Source: Butyrivibrio sp. LC3010 (GTDB lineage: Bacteria > Bacillota > Clostridia > Lachnospirales > Lachnospiraceae). From it: a stretch of DNA of 64,000 bases. The stretch's first letter is position 1. Every line of letters starts with the position of its first letter. The notes beneath the pieces were generated by a model. It was not told the DNA's origin. It saw only the letters and a program-made list of their open reading frames with translations, and searched no databases. The translations under genes and the position numbers were made by a program. Where the stretch lies: positions 25,169-89,168 of the forward strand of contig NZ_AUJU01000026.1 in the NCBI RefSeq assembly GCF_000424385.1, read 5' to 3'. Positions 8,807-19,253 of this stretch are shown here, piece by piece.

Positions 8807-10177
<1,371 letters not shown>

Positions 10178-10260
10178 TACCTTATATCAGATATTTTTAA
10201 ACGATGATTAGATGATTCTCTTCATATAAAATTTAATCTTCAGGATATAATAAGTTAAAA

Positions 10261-10294
10261 AAAGCCTTCTTCCAAATGGGAGAAGGCTTTATAA
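10261..10294. terminator. Terminator after gdhA
   Basis: Perfect 10-base stem AAAGCCTTCT / AGAAGGCTTT with a 10-base loop. The 3' side continues TTT-ATAAT, and the opposite strand has a longer T run. Confidence 0.75.
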
Positions 10295-10318
10295 TATAAG
10301 TAATAAGGAGGAGAGCGT

Positions 10319-11851
10319 ATGTTTGTAGATAGTTTTTGGGCACTGGTTCCGACAATCATTGCAATTGTTTTAGCGTTGATTACCAAAGAGGTTTATTCTT
10401 CTCTTTTCATAGGGATTATCGTGGGTGGTCTTCTCTACACAAATTTTAATTTAGCAGCCACTATGCATCACATTTTTGTCGACGGTATGCTGGGGCAATT
10501 ATCAGACAGCTGGAATGTGGGAATATTAGTTTTCCTTGTCTTTCTTGGAACTATGGTAATGATTATGAACAGGGCAGGTGGTTCCGCAGCGTTTGGAAAA
10601 TGGACAATTAAGCATGTAAAGACTAAGATTGGTGCGCAGCTTGCCACGATAGCTCTTGGATGTCTTATTTTTATAGACGATTATTTCAACTGCCTTACAG
10701 TAGGTTCAGTTATGAAGCCTGTTACAGATAAGCATAAAATTTCAAGAGAAAAACTCGCATATCTTATCGATGCAACTGCTGCACCGGTCTGCATTATAGC
10801 TCCTATTTCATCCTGGGCTGCTGCTGTAACCGGATTTGTTGATGGAGCAAATGGTCTTTCACTTTTTATCAGGGCTATCCCTTACAATTTTTATGCCATT
10901 TTGACACTGATTATGTTATTGACTCTGTCTATTACAGGATTTGATTATGGCCCGATGAAGAGAGCAGAAGAAAATCATTTAGCTAATGATTCTGCTGGTA
11001 ATGAGCATACAGTTCCAAGTATTACCGGAGCTGAAGATCAGCCTGAACCGCCTGTTTCAACAAAGGGTAGAGTTATTCATCTGGTTGTGCCAATAGTAGC
11101 ACTTATTTTCTTTAGTGTTATCGGCATGATTGCCACAGGTGGATTCTTTGAAGGTGCAAACATTGTTGATGCTTTTGCCAATTCAGATGCTTCTGTAGGA
11201 CTTGTTTATGGCTCTGCCACAGCTTTTATTTTCACTGTAATATTTATGAGAGTTACAAAGGTATTGTCATTTACTGAATGTATGAATGCGATTCCTGAAG
11301 GCTTTAAGAGCATGGTTCCTGCAGTGCTTATTCTTACACTGGCATGGACACTTAAGTCAATGACGGATTCACTTGGAGCAGCAAATTATATCTCCGGAAT
11401 AGTTGAAACAATAGCAGACAAGGATGCGTTAATGAGTATTCTTCCGGCTATAGTATTTATAATCGGTGCACTTATGGCATTTGCAACCGGAACATCATGG
11501 GGAACTTTTGGTATTCTGATTCCTATTGTTGCACACGTATTTGGTTCTGATATAAGTAATGAGCTGCTTATCATCTCTATTTCAGCATGTATGGCAGGTG
11601 CTGTTTGCGGTGATCACTGCTCACCTATTTCCGATACGACTATAATGGCAAGTGCAGGTGCAAACTGTAAGCACATAAGGCACGTAAATACCCAGCTTCC
11701 ATATGCGATTACAGCAGCGATAGTATCTTGTCTGACATTCCTTATTTCAGGATTTATTCGCAAGTGGTTCATATGCATGCCTATAGGTATCGTACTGATG
11801 ATTGTTACAATTCTTGGGATTAAATCATATAATGAAAATAGAGCAAAATAA
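10319..11851 (+). CDS. nhaC: NhaC-type Na+/H+ antiporter
   Basis: A 510-residue polytopic membrane protein of the NhaC family, exchanging internal Na+ for external H+ (some family members carry malate/lactate or amines instead). I count about 11-12 hydrophobic segments. Characteristic stretches are RAGGSAAFGKW, IFIDDYFNCLTVGSVM with the conserved acidic pair in a membrane region, and GDHCSPISDTTIMASAGA near the C-terminus. A hydrophilic loop near residues 215-245 is rich in Glu/Pro. The start follows AAGGAGGAG. The gene is monocistronic; position after gdhA suggests nothing specific about regulation. Confidence 0.88.
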   Translation: MFVDSFWALVPTIIAIVLALITKEVYSSLFIGIIVGGLLYTNFNLAATMHHIFVDGMLGQLSDSWNVGILVFLVFLGTMVMIMNRAGGSAAFGKWTIKHVKTKIGAQLATIALGCLIFIDDYFNCLTVGSVMKPVTDKHKISREKLAYLIDATAAPVCIIAPISSWAAAVTGFVDGANGLSLFIRAIPYNFYAILTLIMLLTLSITGFDYGPMKRAEENHLANDSAGNEHTVPSITGAEDQPEPPVSTKGRVIHLVVPIVALIFFSVIGMIATGGFFEGANIVDAFANSDASVGLVYGSATAFIFTVIFMRVTKVLSFTECMNAIPEGFKSMVPAVLILTLAWTLKSMTDSLGAANYISGIVETIADKDALMSILPAIVFIIGALMAFATGTSWGTFGILIPIVAHVFGSDISNELLIISISACMAGAVCGDHCSPISDTTIMASAGANCKHIRHVNTQLPYAITAAIVSCLTFLISGFIRKWFICMPIGIVLMIVTILGIKSYNENRAK

Positions 11852-11912
11852 TTTTCGTGATTTTTCACAAAGGTTGTAATTAAATTTTAAGAATTTCTTA
11901 AGCTTTTGTTTC

Positions 11913-11941
11913 TTGTAACAATACACGCTATGCTTTATCAT
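11913..11941 (+). promoter_or_regulatory. Candidate promoter of the 54-residue ORF
   Basis: TTGTAA (11913-11918) and TATCAT (11936-11941) with a 17-base spacer, followed by a leader of about 100 bases. A near-perfect palindrome TTAAGAA-T-TTCTTAA lies just upstream. Confidence 0.45.
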
Positions 11942-12048
11942 AAACCTTGCATCTGAAAATATTGATGTCTTGATCTGGGGGGAGAAGGACGTGAGTAGGA
12001 TTCAGAATCTGATGGTGGGGGCCTTCAGATTAGCAAGGAGAGCAGAGT

Positions 12049-12213
12049 ATGGAATGGAAAAAAGCGTTTGATCGTATCATGGATCAGTTGTACAATCACC
12101 CAGAAGAAATGAGATGCAGATTGCTTGGGAAGTATGACAACACAACAGGAACAGTTGCTACGGAGGATCGTAGAACCGCAATTGAAATGTTGCAGAGCAT
12201 GCAGAATGCATGA
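12049..12213 (+). CDS. Small protein, 54 residues, unknown
   Basis: A short reading frame below the usual size cut-off. It starts with ATG at 12049, eight bases after AAGGAG (12035-12040), and ends TGA at 12211. The product begins MEWKKAFDRIMDQLYNHPEE and is a charged, soluble, probably helical peptide with no signal or membrane segment. It is bracketed by a plausible promoter (11913) and a strong intrinsic terminator (12227), which makes a real transcript likely; a structured non-coding RNA is the alternative. No family recognised. Confidence 0.6.
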   Translation: MEWKKAFDRIMDQLYNHPEEMRCRLLGKYDNTTGTVATEDRRTAIEMLQSMQNA

Positions 12214-12226
12214 TTAGAATATTTTA

Positions 12227-12255
12227 AACACCGCACAATCGTGCGGTGTTTTTTA
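12227..12255 (+). terminator. Terminator of the 54-residue ORF
   Basis: Perfect 10-base stem AACACCGCAC / GTGCGGTGTT with a 4-base loop (AATC) running into a T run. Confidence 0.93.
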
Positions 12256-12433
12256 TTTTTGTGGCAATATTTGATTTTATCGGTATAATTATATATGGGG
12301 GTTCTTATTTTTTTCCATGGTTAACAATAATTTGACAGATACTTAAGTCGTAAAAGAAATTGATATTCCTGCATTTCTTATCCAGGGATAATTGTAATAT
12401 GAATGTTGCAGCTTATTGAGAGGGAGTCAATCA

Positions 12434-13540
12434 GTGAAAACTATTAGAGGGGTAAAGACTTTTGTTGTTGCAATGGCATGTTCAGGGTTGTGTGCCTGTG
12501 GGTTTAGCGGAAATACTGATATTTCCGGTGATAATACTGGCATAAGGATTTCAGCTAACTCAGAACCAATATATTTTGAAACTCCTATACTTGGAAAGCC
12601 AGGATTGGAGATGAATGAAGCTTTAGAGGGCGATGAAGTTATAGAGGGCGATGAAGCTTCAGTTGAAATGATAACTTCGGAAAGTGATAAATCTGAACCG
12701 GAAATGGCTAAAGGCAGCGGAGCTGATGAAATAAAGTCGTCAGGAACCAATGAGGATATCTCTGAAGCTCAGGAGACAAATGAAGTTACCAATGAGCAGA
12801 ATCTTGCAAGTGATCTTCCGGCTGCCTCTGGGGCTTCATCCGGGAATATAGATTTGTCCTGCGATCTGCAGACACTTGAAAACATGCATTATTCGGATGA
12901 GCAGATGCAGCAAATTATTGCTTTTTATGAGAATACGGTATTTGCCGGGGATTCAGTGTTATTGGGATTTAGGAATTACTCAGCAAAAAGCACGGATCCC
13001 ATGTTAAAACAGCTTCAGTTTTTAGCTGCAGGTTCACTGTCTTTGCATAATTCATTCTGGCCAGTCAGTGAAAAAAGTGTGCATCCTTTATATCAGGGAG
13101 CACAACATCCTATATGGGAATCAATTCAGATGATGGGGGCGAAAAGAGCATTTCTTTTCTTTGGAATTAATGATGTCAGTTCAAATATGGATGAATCGGT
13201 TTCACTTTATCCGCAACTGATTGAAAAAATCAAAGAGCTTTCGCCTGATATAGAAATAAACATCATAAGCGCGACCTATACTCTTAAAGATAAGGGCAAG
13301 GGTAAGCTTAATAATGAAAATCTTGCTACATTTAACAGCAGAGTCCGTGAGCTTGCCTCAGAATATGGATGGGGATACATAGACATGGCAAATGTGCTCT
13401 CAGACGGTGCAGGGAATCTTGCTGAGCAATATTGTAGTGATGGTTTTTTGCATGAGTCCTATAAGGCGTATGATGTGTGGAAAATGATGCTTATAAGATT
13501 TGCTGCCAACCGCCTGGGACTTGAGGAAAAGCAGGGATAA
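12434..13540 (+). CDS. SGNH/GDSL-type hydrolase lipoprotein
   Basis: A 368-residue putative surface esterase or acetyltransferase partner. The N-terminus is a lipoprotein signal with lipobox L-C-A-C ending at Cys22. Residues 30-150 are an acidic, Ser/Glu-rich linker, including a short duplicated EGDEV/EGDEA. The SGNH domain follows: block I GDSV with the nucleophile Ser174, block III-like FFGINDVSS (the G-x-N-D motif), and block V DGFLH with the catalytic Asp and His. The start is taken as GTG at 12434, seven bases after a GAGAGGGAG site, rather than the TTG at 12416. It is the first gene of an O-acylation cluster with the MBOAT and DHHW genes and probably transfers or removes acyl groups on an exported polymer. 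Confidence 0.8.
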   Translation: MKTIRGVKTFVVAMACSGLCACGFSGNTDISGDNTGIRISANSEPIYFETPILGKPGLEMNEALEGDEVIEGDEASVEMITSESDKSEPEMAKGSGADEIKSSGTNEDISEAQETNEVTNEQNLASDLPAASGASSGNIDLSCDLQTLENMHYSDEQMQQIIAFYENTVFAGDSVLLGFRNYSAKSTDPMLKQLQFLAAGSLSLHNSFWPVSEKSVHPLYQGAQHPIWESIQMMGAKRAFLFFGINDVSSNMDESVSLYPQLIEKIKELSPDIEINIISATYTLKDKGKGKLNNENLATFNSRVRELASEYGWGYIDMANVLSDGAGNLAEQYCSDGFLHESYKAYDVWKMMLIRFAANRLGLEEKQG

Positions 13541-13696
13541 CCTACAGTAACCACTACACTAAATAGTAGGGGAGCTGGCTACCGTTAGCGTACTTATTTT
13601 GGCGCGTATGGTAAGCGTATCCGACAGGACTTGGTAAGAAATAAAAAACATTTATGGAGGAGGGGCTGATTTCGGATATCGAAGTTAGATACAAGT

Positions 13697-14248
13697 ATGA
13701 AAAAGAGAGTTGTAATTACATTAGGACTGGTTTTGGCTACAATGATGATAGGAGCTTCAGGATGTGGAGGCTCGTCAGGTCAGGGCGGGAATGCGCAAAC
13801 CGCGGAAAATGCGTCTGCAGAGTCTTCTGCTGATAATGCCGGGGTACAAAAGACTGCGCTTAAGCCCGGTGAAATCTATGAAAAGATAAAGGCGACATAT
13901 ACACTTCCGGAGATGTATGAAGCTGATGCAGACTGGCTGATGAATTATTATGGCATAGATGCCGGGATGCTTTCAGATTACGTATTTGCTGAGGCAGATG
14001 AAGTGCATGCAGACAGAGTGATCATATTAAATGTGGCAGATTCCGGAAACGTAGCAGAAGTAAAAGAAAAACTTGAAGCTGTTTTGGGACAACTCTCATC
14101 TCAGGAAATGCTTGATTATTTGCCGGATCAGGCTGACATCATTACTTCTGCCAGAATTAAGCAAGAGGGGAATACCTTGTATCTTGTTATTTCGCCTGAT
14201 GCAGAGGGAATAGAAGAAATAATTAAGAGTGGTCTTTTGGGGGAATAA
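13697..14248 (+). CDS. DUF4358 lipoprotein
   Basis: A 183-residue secreted lipoprotein with a typical signal peptide and lipobox G-A-S-G-C (Cys23), a Ser/Ala/Glu-rich linker and a small globular domain I recognise as DUF4358, with EADEVHADRVIILNVAD and the C-terminal EEIIKSGL. DUF4358 genes are frequently next to MBOAT and SGNH/DHHW genes in Lachnospiraceae; the biochemical role is unknown. Here it lies six bases before the MBOAT gene, so it very probably belongs to the same operon. No good ribosome site directly precedes ATG 13697; the strong GGAGGAGGGG lies about 30 bases upstream, so initiation is worth checking. Confidence 0.78.
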   Translation: MKKRVVITLGLVLATMMIGASGCGGSSGQGGNAQTAENASAESSADNAGVQKTALKPGEIYEKIKATYTLPEMYEADADWLMNYYGIDAGMLSDYVFAEADEVHADRVIILNVADSGNVAEVKEKLEAVLGQLSSQEMLDYLPDQADIITSARIKQEGNTLYLVISPDAEGIEEIIKSGLLGE

Positions 14249-14254
14249 AGAGTA

Positions 14255-15664
14255 GTGGTATTTAGTAGTCTTGCGTTTTTGTTCTTTTTTTTACCGGCAT
14301 TTTTGATTCTATATTATGTATTTCCCGGCAGGGCGAAAAATTTCGTCCTGCTTGCATTTAGTCTTATATTTTATGCCTGGGGTGAGCCTATATACATTCT
14401 GCTCATGCTGTTATCATCATTTGTGGATTATGTAGACGGACTGCTTCAGGAAAAATTCCAATCATCTGTTACAAAGAAGAGACTGTCTCTCTCTTTGGCT
14501 CTGATCATCAATTTTTCACTTCTTGGATATTTTAAATATGCAGACTTTTCTGTAAGTATCTGGAACAGTCTGACCGGCCTTGATGTTAAGCTGCCGGGAG
14601 TCGCACTTCCGGTGGGAATCAGTTTTTATACCTTTCAGACAGTCAGCTATTCGATTGATGTGTACAAAGGAAGGATAAAAGCGGAGCATAATTATCTGGA
14701 TTATCTGACTTATGTGTCGATGTTTCCACAATTGATAGCTGGACCAATCGTGAGATTTGTGTCAGTACAGAAGGAACTTCATAAAAGAGAGATTAATGAG
14801 AGAAACTTCGTATCCGGCATTAAAAGATTTATTCTGGGACTTCTTCGTAAAGTCCTTATTGCCAATCAGATTGGTGCACTTTGGGATACGATTCGTGTAG
14901 ATGATGATATTTCAGTTGTTACGGCATGGCTTGGACTACTGTGCTTTACTCTGCAGCTTTATTATGACTTTAGTGCCTACAGCGATATGGCAATCGGACT
15001 TGGAAAAATGCTTGGATTCCATTTTCCGGAAAACTTTATGTATCCCCTTAGCGCTGTATCAATAACAGATTTTTGGCGTCGCTGGCATATATCACTCTCA
15101 ACATGGTTCAGAGACTATGTGTATATCCCTCTGGGCGGAAACAGAGTGGGAAAACTGAAGCATTTGAGGAATATATTCGTTGTATGGTTTCTGACCGGTT
15201 TATGGCATGGAGCATCCTGGAATTTTGTTTTGTGGGGACTATATCACGGAGTGCTGCTTACCCTGGAAAAATATATTTGGGGAAAAGGTCTTAAAAAGCT
15301 ACCTGAGCTATTACAGCACGTGTATACAGTAATAATTGTAGTATTTGGCTTTGGAATATTTACTTTTGATGATCTTGGCGAGATGGGGCACTATTTTATA
15401 AAGCTTGTAGGAATACCTCATAATCCCCTTTATAGTAGTGAATTTTTATGGTATTCGGGCAATTATATGATTGTGCTGGTGATAGCAATTATACTGGCAT
15501 TCCCTGTATACCCCCGGCTCTTGGAAAAGCTATCAGGCAAAAAGACCCTTACAGTAAGCATTGCGAAGGCTACTTTTGCAGTAGTAATAATCGCGTTGTT
15601 TATACTGGCAGTTTCAAGCCTGGTAAGAGATACTTATAATCCTTTTTTGTACTTTAGGTTTTGA
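14255..15664 (+). CDS. MBOAT-family O-acyltransferase (AlgI/DltB-like)
   Basis: A 469-residue polytopic membrane-bound O-acyltransferase with about ten hydrophobic segments. The family core is clear: PQLIAGPIVRF (159-169), TDFWRRWHISLSTWFRDY (271-288), and WFLTGLWHGASW with the invariant active-site His318. AlgI-type proteins move acyl groups from a cytoplasmic donor across the membrane and hand them to extracytoplasmic SGNH/DHHW-type partners that esterify a polysaccharide. Such partners flank it on both sides here. The start is GTG at 14255, seven bases past the DUF4358 stop; a purine-rich stretch lies just upstream. The polymer that is acylated is not indicated by the window. Confidence 0.92.
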   Translation: MVFSSLAFLFFFLPAFLILYYVFPGRAKNFVLLAFSLIFYAWGEPIYILLMLLSSFVDYVDGLLQEKFQSSVTKKRLSLSLALIINFSLLGYFKYADFSVSIWNSLTGLDVKLPGVALPVGISFYTFQTVSYSIDVYKGRIKAEHNYLDYLTYVSMFPQLIAGPIVRFVSVQKELHKREINERNFVSGIKRFILGLLRKVLIANQIGALWDTIRVDDDISVVTAWLGLLCFTLQLYYDFSAYSDMAIGLGKMLGFHFPENFMYPLSAVSITDFWRRWHISLSTWFRDYVYIPLGGNRVGKLKHLRNIFVVWFLTGLWHGASWNFVLWGLYHGVLLTLEKYIWGKGLKKLPELLQHVYTVIIVVFGFGIFTFDDLGEMGHYFIKLVGIPHNPLYSSEFLWYSGNYMIVLVIAIILAFPVYPRLLEKLSGKKTLTVSIAKATFAVVIIALFILAVSSLVRDTYNPFLYFRF

Positions 15665-15696
15665 TGTAACTATAAGGAGCAAATTTATAACTGATC

Positions 15697-16962
15697 ATGA
15701 CTAAAAGAGACTTTGAAGAGAAAAATTCAGATGCATATAAAAACGAAAAAGTAACATGGCAGGATAGAGTATTGTCATATATCATCTGTGCCATAATGCT
15801 TTGTTTTATAATCTGCTTTTTCTGTTTTGAAAAAAGAGATTTTTCAGTAAATGAAAACCGACCCCTTTCCAAGTTTCCTGTTTTGAAATTCGAGAATGTA
15901 AAGAGTGGACAGTTTACTGAAGGACTGGAAAAATATGCCGCAGATCATTTTCCTTTTCGTGATACACTCATGGCTTTAATGGCTGAAACACAGAGAATTA
16001 GCGGAAGGAAGGAGATTAACGGAGTATATCTGGCAAATGATGGATCATTAATTGAGAAATATGATGAACCACGCAATACCGGAAAACAGATTGAGCAGTT
16101 TTCAAAGCTTGCAGAGAATGTGGAGAATGCTGATGTTATGCTCATGCTTGTGCCAACTGCCATAGAAGTGTGTTCCGATAAGCTTCCGGCAAACGTTCCT
16201 CAAAATCAGAAAGATGCGCAGCAGCAGGTTATTGGCAGGATTTATGATGCAGTTCCGGAAAAACTGCAGACAATTGATGCATTGGCAACATTAAAAAATG
16301 CCTATGAAAAAACTGTTAAGGGAACCGGGGATATATTATCGGCTATACCCCAAAAAGCAAATGAGGAGTCATTTAGTGGCACTGATGGTAATCAGGGACT
16401 ATTTTACCGGACTGACCACCACTGGACCGTCTATGGGGCGTATGCGGGATATAAAGCCTATTGCTCTGCGAAAGGAATAGCAGAAGTACCTATTGATGAA
16501 TATGATCTTAAAATCGTGTCAGACAGCTTTAAAGGAACCATATTCTCAAAGCTAAACGACAACTATTTTGGAAACGATATTATTACTTCTGTTAATCATC
16601 CTGCATGGAAATTGAAGGTGGAATATTCTGATACAGGCGAAGTGACTGACACAATATACAATGAAGAATACCTTAAGGAGAAGGATCAGTATTCGTACTT
16701 TTTGAACAATATTCATCCCATGGTGACAATAACTAATGATGCGGTAGAAAGCGGTGCACTGGCCCTTGTTAAGGACAGCTATGCTAACAGTATGGTGCCT
16801 TATCTTTTGGCTCACTATCACAAAATATTCATTTTTGATACGCGATACTACAAAGGCGGGCCATCAAAATTTATCAATGAGCATGATGATATTACAGACG
16901 TTTTGATTCTCTATAACATGAATACAATAGACAATGACACCGGAATTGGTGGAATTTATTAA
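15697..16962 (+). CDS. DHHW family protein (AlgJ/AlgX-like acylation partner)
   Basis: A 421-residue protein with a short cytoplasmic tail, one N-terminal membrane segment (about residues 26-44) and a large extracytoplasmic domain. The family-defining motif D-H-H-W is at 240-243 within YRTDHHWTVYGAY, with the upstream LMLVPTA strand and the C-terminal LVKDSYANSMVPYLL, which carries the D-S-Y-A-N nucleophile-like block. DHHW proteins resemble AlgJ/AlgX and are thought to take the acyl group from the MBOAT and place it on an exopolymer. It follows the MBOAT gene directly. AAGGAG lies 18 bases before the ATG, an unusually long spacing; an in-frame CTG at 15691 is better placed. Confidence 0.85.
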   Translation: MTKRDFEEKNSDAYKNEKVTWQDRVLSYIICAIMLCFIICFFCFEKRDFSVNENRPLSKFPVLKFENVKSGQFTEGLEKYAADHFPFRDTLMALMAETQRISGRKEINGVYLANDGSLIEKYDEPRNTGKQIEQFSKLAENVENADVMLMLVPTAIEVCSDKLPANVPQNQKDAQQQVIGRIYDAVPEKLQTIDALATLKNAYEKTVKGTGDILSAIPQKANEESFSGTDGNQGLFYRTDHHWTVYGAYAGYKAYCSAKGIAEVPIDEYDLKIVSDSFKGTIFSKLNDNYFGNDIITSVNHPAWKLKVEYSDTGEVTDTIYNEEYLKEKDQYSYFLNNIHPMVTITNDAVESGALALVKDSYANSMVPYLLAHYHKIFIFDTRYYKGGPSKFINEHDDITDVLILYNMNTIDNDTGIGGIY

Positions 16963-16965
16963 AAA

Positions 16966-17009
16966 TAAATCCCTCACGCCGCAACATTACGTGCAGCGTG
17001 AGGGATTAT
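16966..17009. terminator. Bidirectional terminator between DHHW gene and ptsI
   Basis: Nine-base stem CCCTCACGC / GCGTGAGGG around a 16-base loop; A/T-rich tails on both sides give a T run for each strand, fitting two convergent transcripts. Confidence 0.82.
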
Positions 17010-17055
17010 TAGATTAAGATCTTTGTTTGCAAAGGGCAGAAATCGTAAGACGAAT

Positions 17056-18762
17056 TTATTCTTTTGCAGCTGCTTTAAGAGCGGCTACAATCTCAGATTC
17101 TGTGGCCATTCCCATTACCTTCTCAGCGAGGGCATCAGCTTCTGCTTTTGACCACTTGGAAATAATGCAGCGTGCTGTAAGAACAAGAACAGGATTTACG
17201 CTGTACTCATCAAGTCCAAAGGACATAAGAAGCGGAATCATTAGCGGATCTGCAGCAGCTTCTCCGCACATTCCAACAGGGATACCTGCCTTTTTACCAC
17301 ACTCAATAATATTCTTGATGGAGCGCAGTACTGATGGCTGGAATGAGGAATACAGATAAGCAACCTTGGGATTACCTCTGTCAACGCTCATGGTGTATTG
17401 TGTAAGATCGTTTGTTCCGATTGAGAAGAAGTCAGCTTCTTTAGCAAGAAGATCAGCAATGAGAGAGGCGGAGGCAGTTTCTATCATGCATCCTACTTCA
17501 ATATTCTTATCAAAATCTATACCTTCTGAAGATAGGTCATTTTTGATTTCTTCTACAAGCGTTTTAACACTTCTGACTTCATCAACAGTTGTTACAAGCG
17601 GAACCATGATCTTTACTTTTCCGAAAGCACTTGCTCTGACTATGGCACGAAGCTGTGTCTTGTACATATCAGTGTTTGCAAGGCAGTAGCGCACGGCTCT
17701 GTATCCGAGGAAAGGATTTTCCTCTTTTTCAAGTCCAAGGTATGGAATATCCTTGTCGCCACCGATATCAAGTGTACGAATAATAACGCAGCGACCATCC
17801 ATAGTCTGGACAGCTTCCTTATATGCTTCAAATTGTTCTTCTTCTGTAGGAAGATGAGTGTTGTCCATGAAAAGGAATTCGGAACGGAAAAGGCCAACGC
17901 CTTCGCCATCACATTCCATGGCTTTTTTTGCATCCTTAGGAGTTCCGATGTTGCAGAAGAGTTCAAGCTTTGTGCCGTCGGCATTGACGGTTTCTTTTCC
18001 TATGAAAGTTTTAAGCTCTGCCTGTTTACGTATGAATTCTTCACGCTTAAGCATGTATTTTGAAAGAACATCGCCGTCTGCATTGATATAGACGTCACCC
18101 TCGGTTCCGTCAATAATAGCGGTATCTTTGTCTTTTACCTCATCAACAATTCCGGGAACGGAGAGGACAGCAGGAATTTCAAGGGCTCTTGCAAGGATAG
18201 CAGAGTGGGAGGTTTTTCCTCCAATCTCTGTGATAATACCTGTGACATTCTCTTTTACAATCTGAGATGTCATGGAAGGTGTGAGATCCTTGCAGACAAG
18301 TACTGTGCCAGGTGCTACCTTGCTGATATCAACATCCTTGATTCCAAGAAGCTTTTTAAGGACACTTACCTTTACATCTGCGATATCAGAAGCTCTCTGA
18401 CGCATCATGTCATCATCCATTTTGGAAAACATTCCAATGAACATGTCGCATACAGCTGTGAGAGCAGCCTCGGCACACTGTCCTGAATCTATCATTTTGT
18501 CCATTTCACCTGACATGGCAGGGTCAGAGATCATAACTGCATGTCCCTGAAGAATTTCAGCTTCCTTGGGACCTATACGTTTACGTACATCCTCTGCCAT
18601 AGCATTTGTCTCGTCCACGAAATCAGAGATGGCTTTGTGAAAACGCTCTTTTTCAGCAGCGGGATCAGTGATCTTTTTTGCTTCAAAAGAAAGATCCTGT
18701 TCAACTATGCGACAAATACTTCCAATTCCGATTCCTCTTGATGCAGCTATTCCTTTGTACAT
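17056..18762 (-). CDS. ptsI: PTS Enzyme I (phosphoenolpyruvate-protein phosphotransferase)
   Basis: A complete 568-residue Enzyme I, the first general component of the phosphotransferase system: it takes phosphate from phosphoenolpyruvate and gives it to HPr. The phospho-histidine domain contains GGKTSHSAILAR with active His186; the PEP-binding barrel shows GVGLFRSEFLFM, RTLDIGGDKDIPYL, GTNDLTQYTMSVDR and GMCGEAAADP, whose cysteine is conserved at the active site. It follows ptsH after 140 bases and ends the fructose operon. RBS AAAGGAGG precedes the start. The whole route from PEP to fructose 1,6-bisphosphate is thus encoded in one cluster. Confidence 0.97.
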   Translation of the reverse strand: MYKGIAASRGIGIGSICRIVEQDLSFEAKKITDPAAEKERFHKAISDFVDETNAMAEDVRKRIGPKEAEILQGHAVMISDPAMSGEMDKMIDSGQCAEAALTAVCDMFIGMFSKMDDDMMRQRASDIADVKVSVLKKLLGIKDVDISKVAPGTVLVCKDLTPSMTSQIVKENVTGIITEIGGKTSHSAILARALEIPAVLSVPGIVDEVKDKDTAIIDGTEGDVYINADGDVLSKYMLKREEFIRKQAELKTFIGKETVNADGTKLELFCNIGTPKDAKKAMECDGEGVGLFRSEFLFMDNTHLPTEEEQFEAYKEAVQTMDGRCVIIRTLDIGGDKDIPYLGLEKEENPFLGYRAVRYCLANTDMYKTQLRAIVRASAFGKVKIMVPLVTTVDEVRSVKTLVEEIKNDLSSEGIDFDKNIEVGCMIETASASLIADLLAKEADFFSIGTNDLTQYTMSVDRGNPKVAYLYSSFQPSVLRSIKNIIECGKKAGIPVGMCGEAAADPLMIPLLMSFGLDEYSVNPVLVLTARCIISKWSKAEADALAEKVMGMATESEIVAALKAAAKE

Positions 18763-18902
18763 TAAAATTAGCCTCCTTTGTCGTGGTATCCTGACTGCAA
18801 ATAAATGTGAGCATATGAAAAAGCTACCAATTGCAGACGGAATAATAGAAAACAGCTCCCCGACACAGTAGTGCCGGAGAGCATTTATTCAAGCAATAAT
18901 AA

Positions 18903-19166
18903 TTAGTCACCCATACCGGACTCGATGAACTCAGAAAGCTCAGCAAGAGCTTTTTCTTCATCAGGACCTTCACACTGAAGCACAATATCAGAACCGCATT
19001 TAATGCAAGCGCTCATAAGGAACATAACGCTTTTGCAGTCATAGCTGTTTCCGTTGAACAGAATTTTTACATCACTGTCAAAAGGAGTAGCCTTCTGTGA
19101 CAGGAGACTGGCCGGACGCATGTGCATGCCCTGTTCGTTCTTTACTGTAATATTTTTTGATACCAT
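18903..19166 (-). CDS. ptsH: HPr phosphocarrier protein
   Basis: An 87-residue HPr. Active His15 sits in QGMHMRPAS, and the regulatory Ser46, target of HPr kinase in Firmicutes, lies in CKSVMFLM, so this is a true HPr rather than a Crh-like form. It passes phosphate from Enzyme I to the EIIA domain of FruA. Extra cysteines (44, 54, 57) near the regulatory serine are unusual. It lies between fruA and ptsI on the minus strand. Confidence 0.95.
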   Translation of the reverse strand: MVSKNITVKNEQGMHMRPASLLSQKATPFDSDVKILFNGNSYDCKSVMFLMSACIKCGSDIVLQCEGPDEEKALAELSEFIESGMGD

Positions 19167-19198
19167 TTAATTACCTCAACTTTCTAGTACATATCATC

Positions 19199-19224
19199 CG
19201 GTGCCTTCCCTTTGATAGGGAAGG
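19199..19224 (-). other. Hairpin in the fruA-ptsH spacer
   Basis: CCTTCCC and GGGAAGG arms around a short loop, with no T run. It may tune the relative levels of fruA and ptsH transcripts; this is inference. Confidence 0.4.
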
Positions 19225-19253
19225 GGGATGAGTGGTTATTATTTTCTATATTA

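Noticed and set aside
11991..12071. 26-codon frame after GGAGAAGGA upstream of the small ORF, as a separate gene
   Set aside because: Well-placed ribosome site but no conserved composition; kept only as a possible leader frame.
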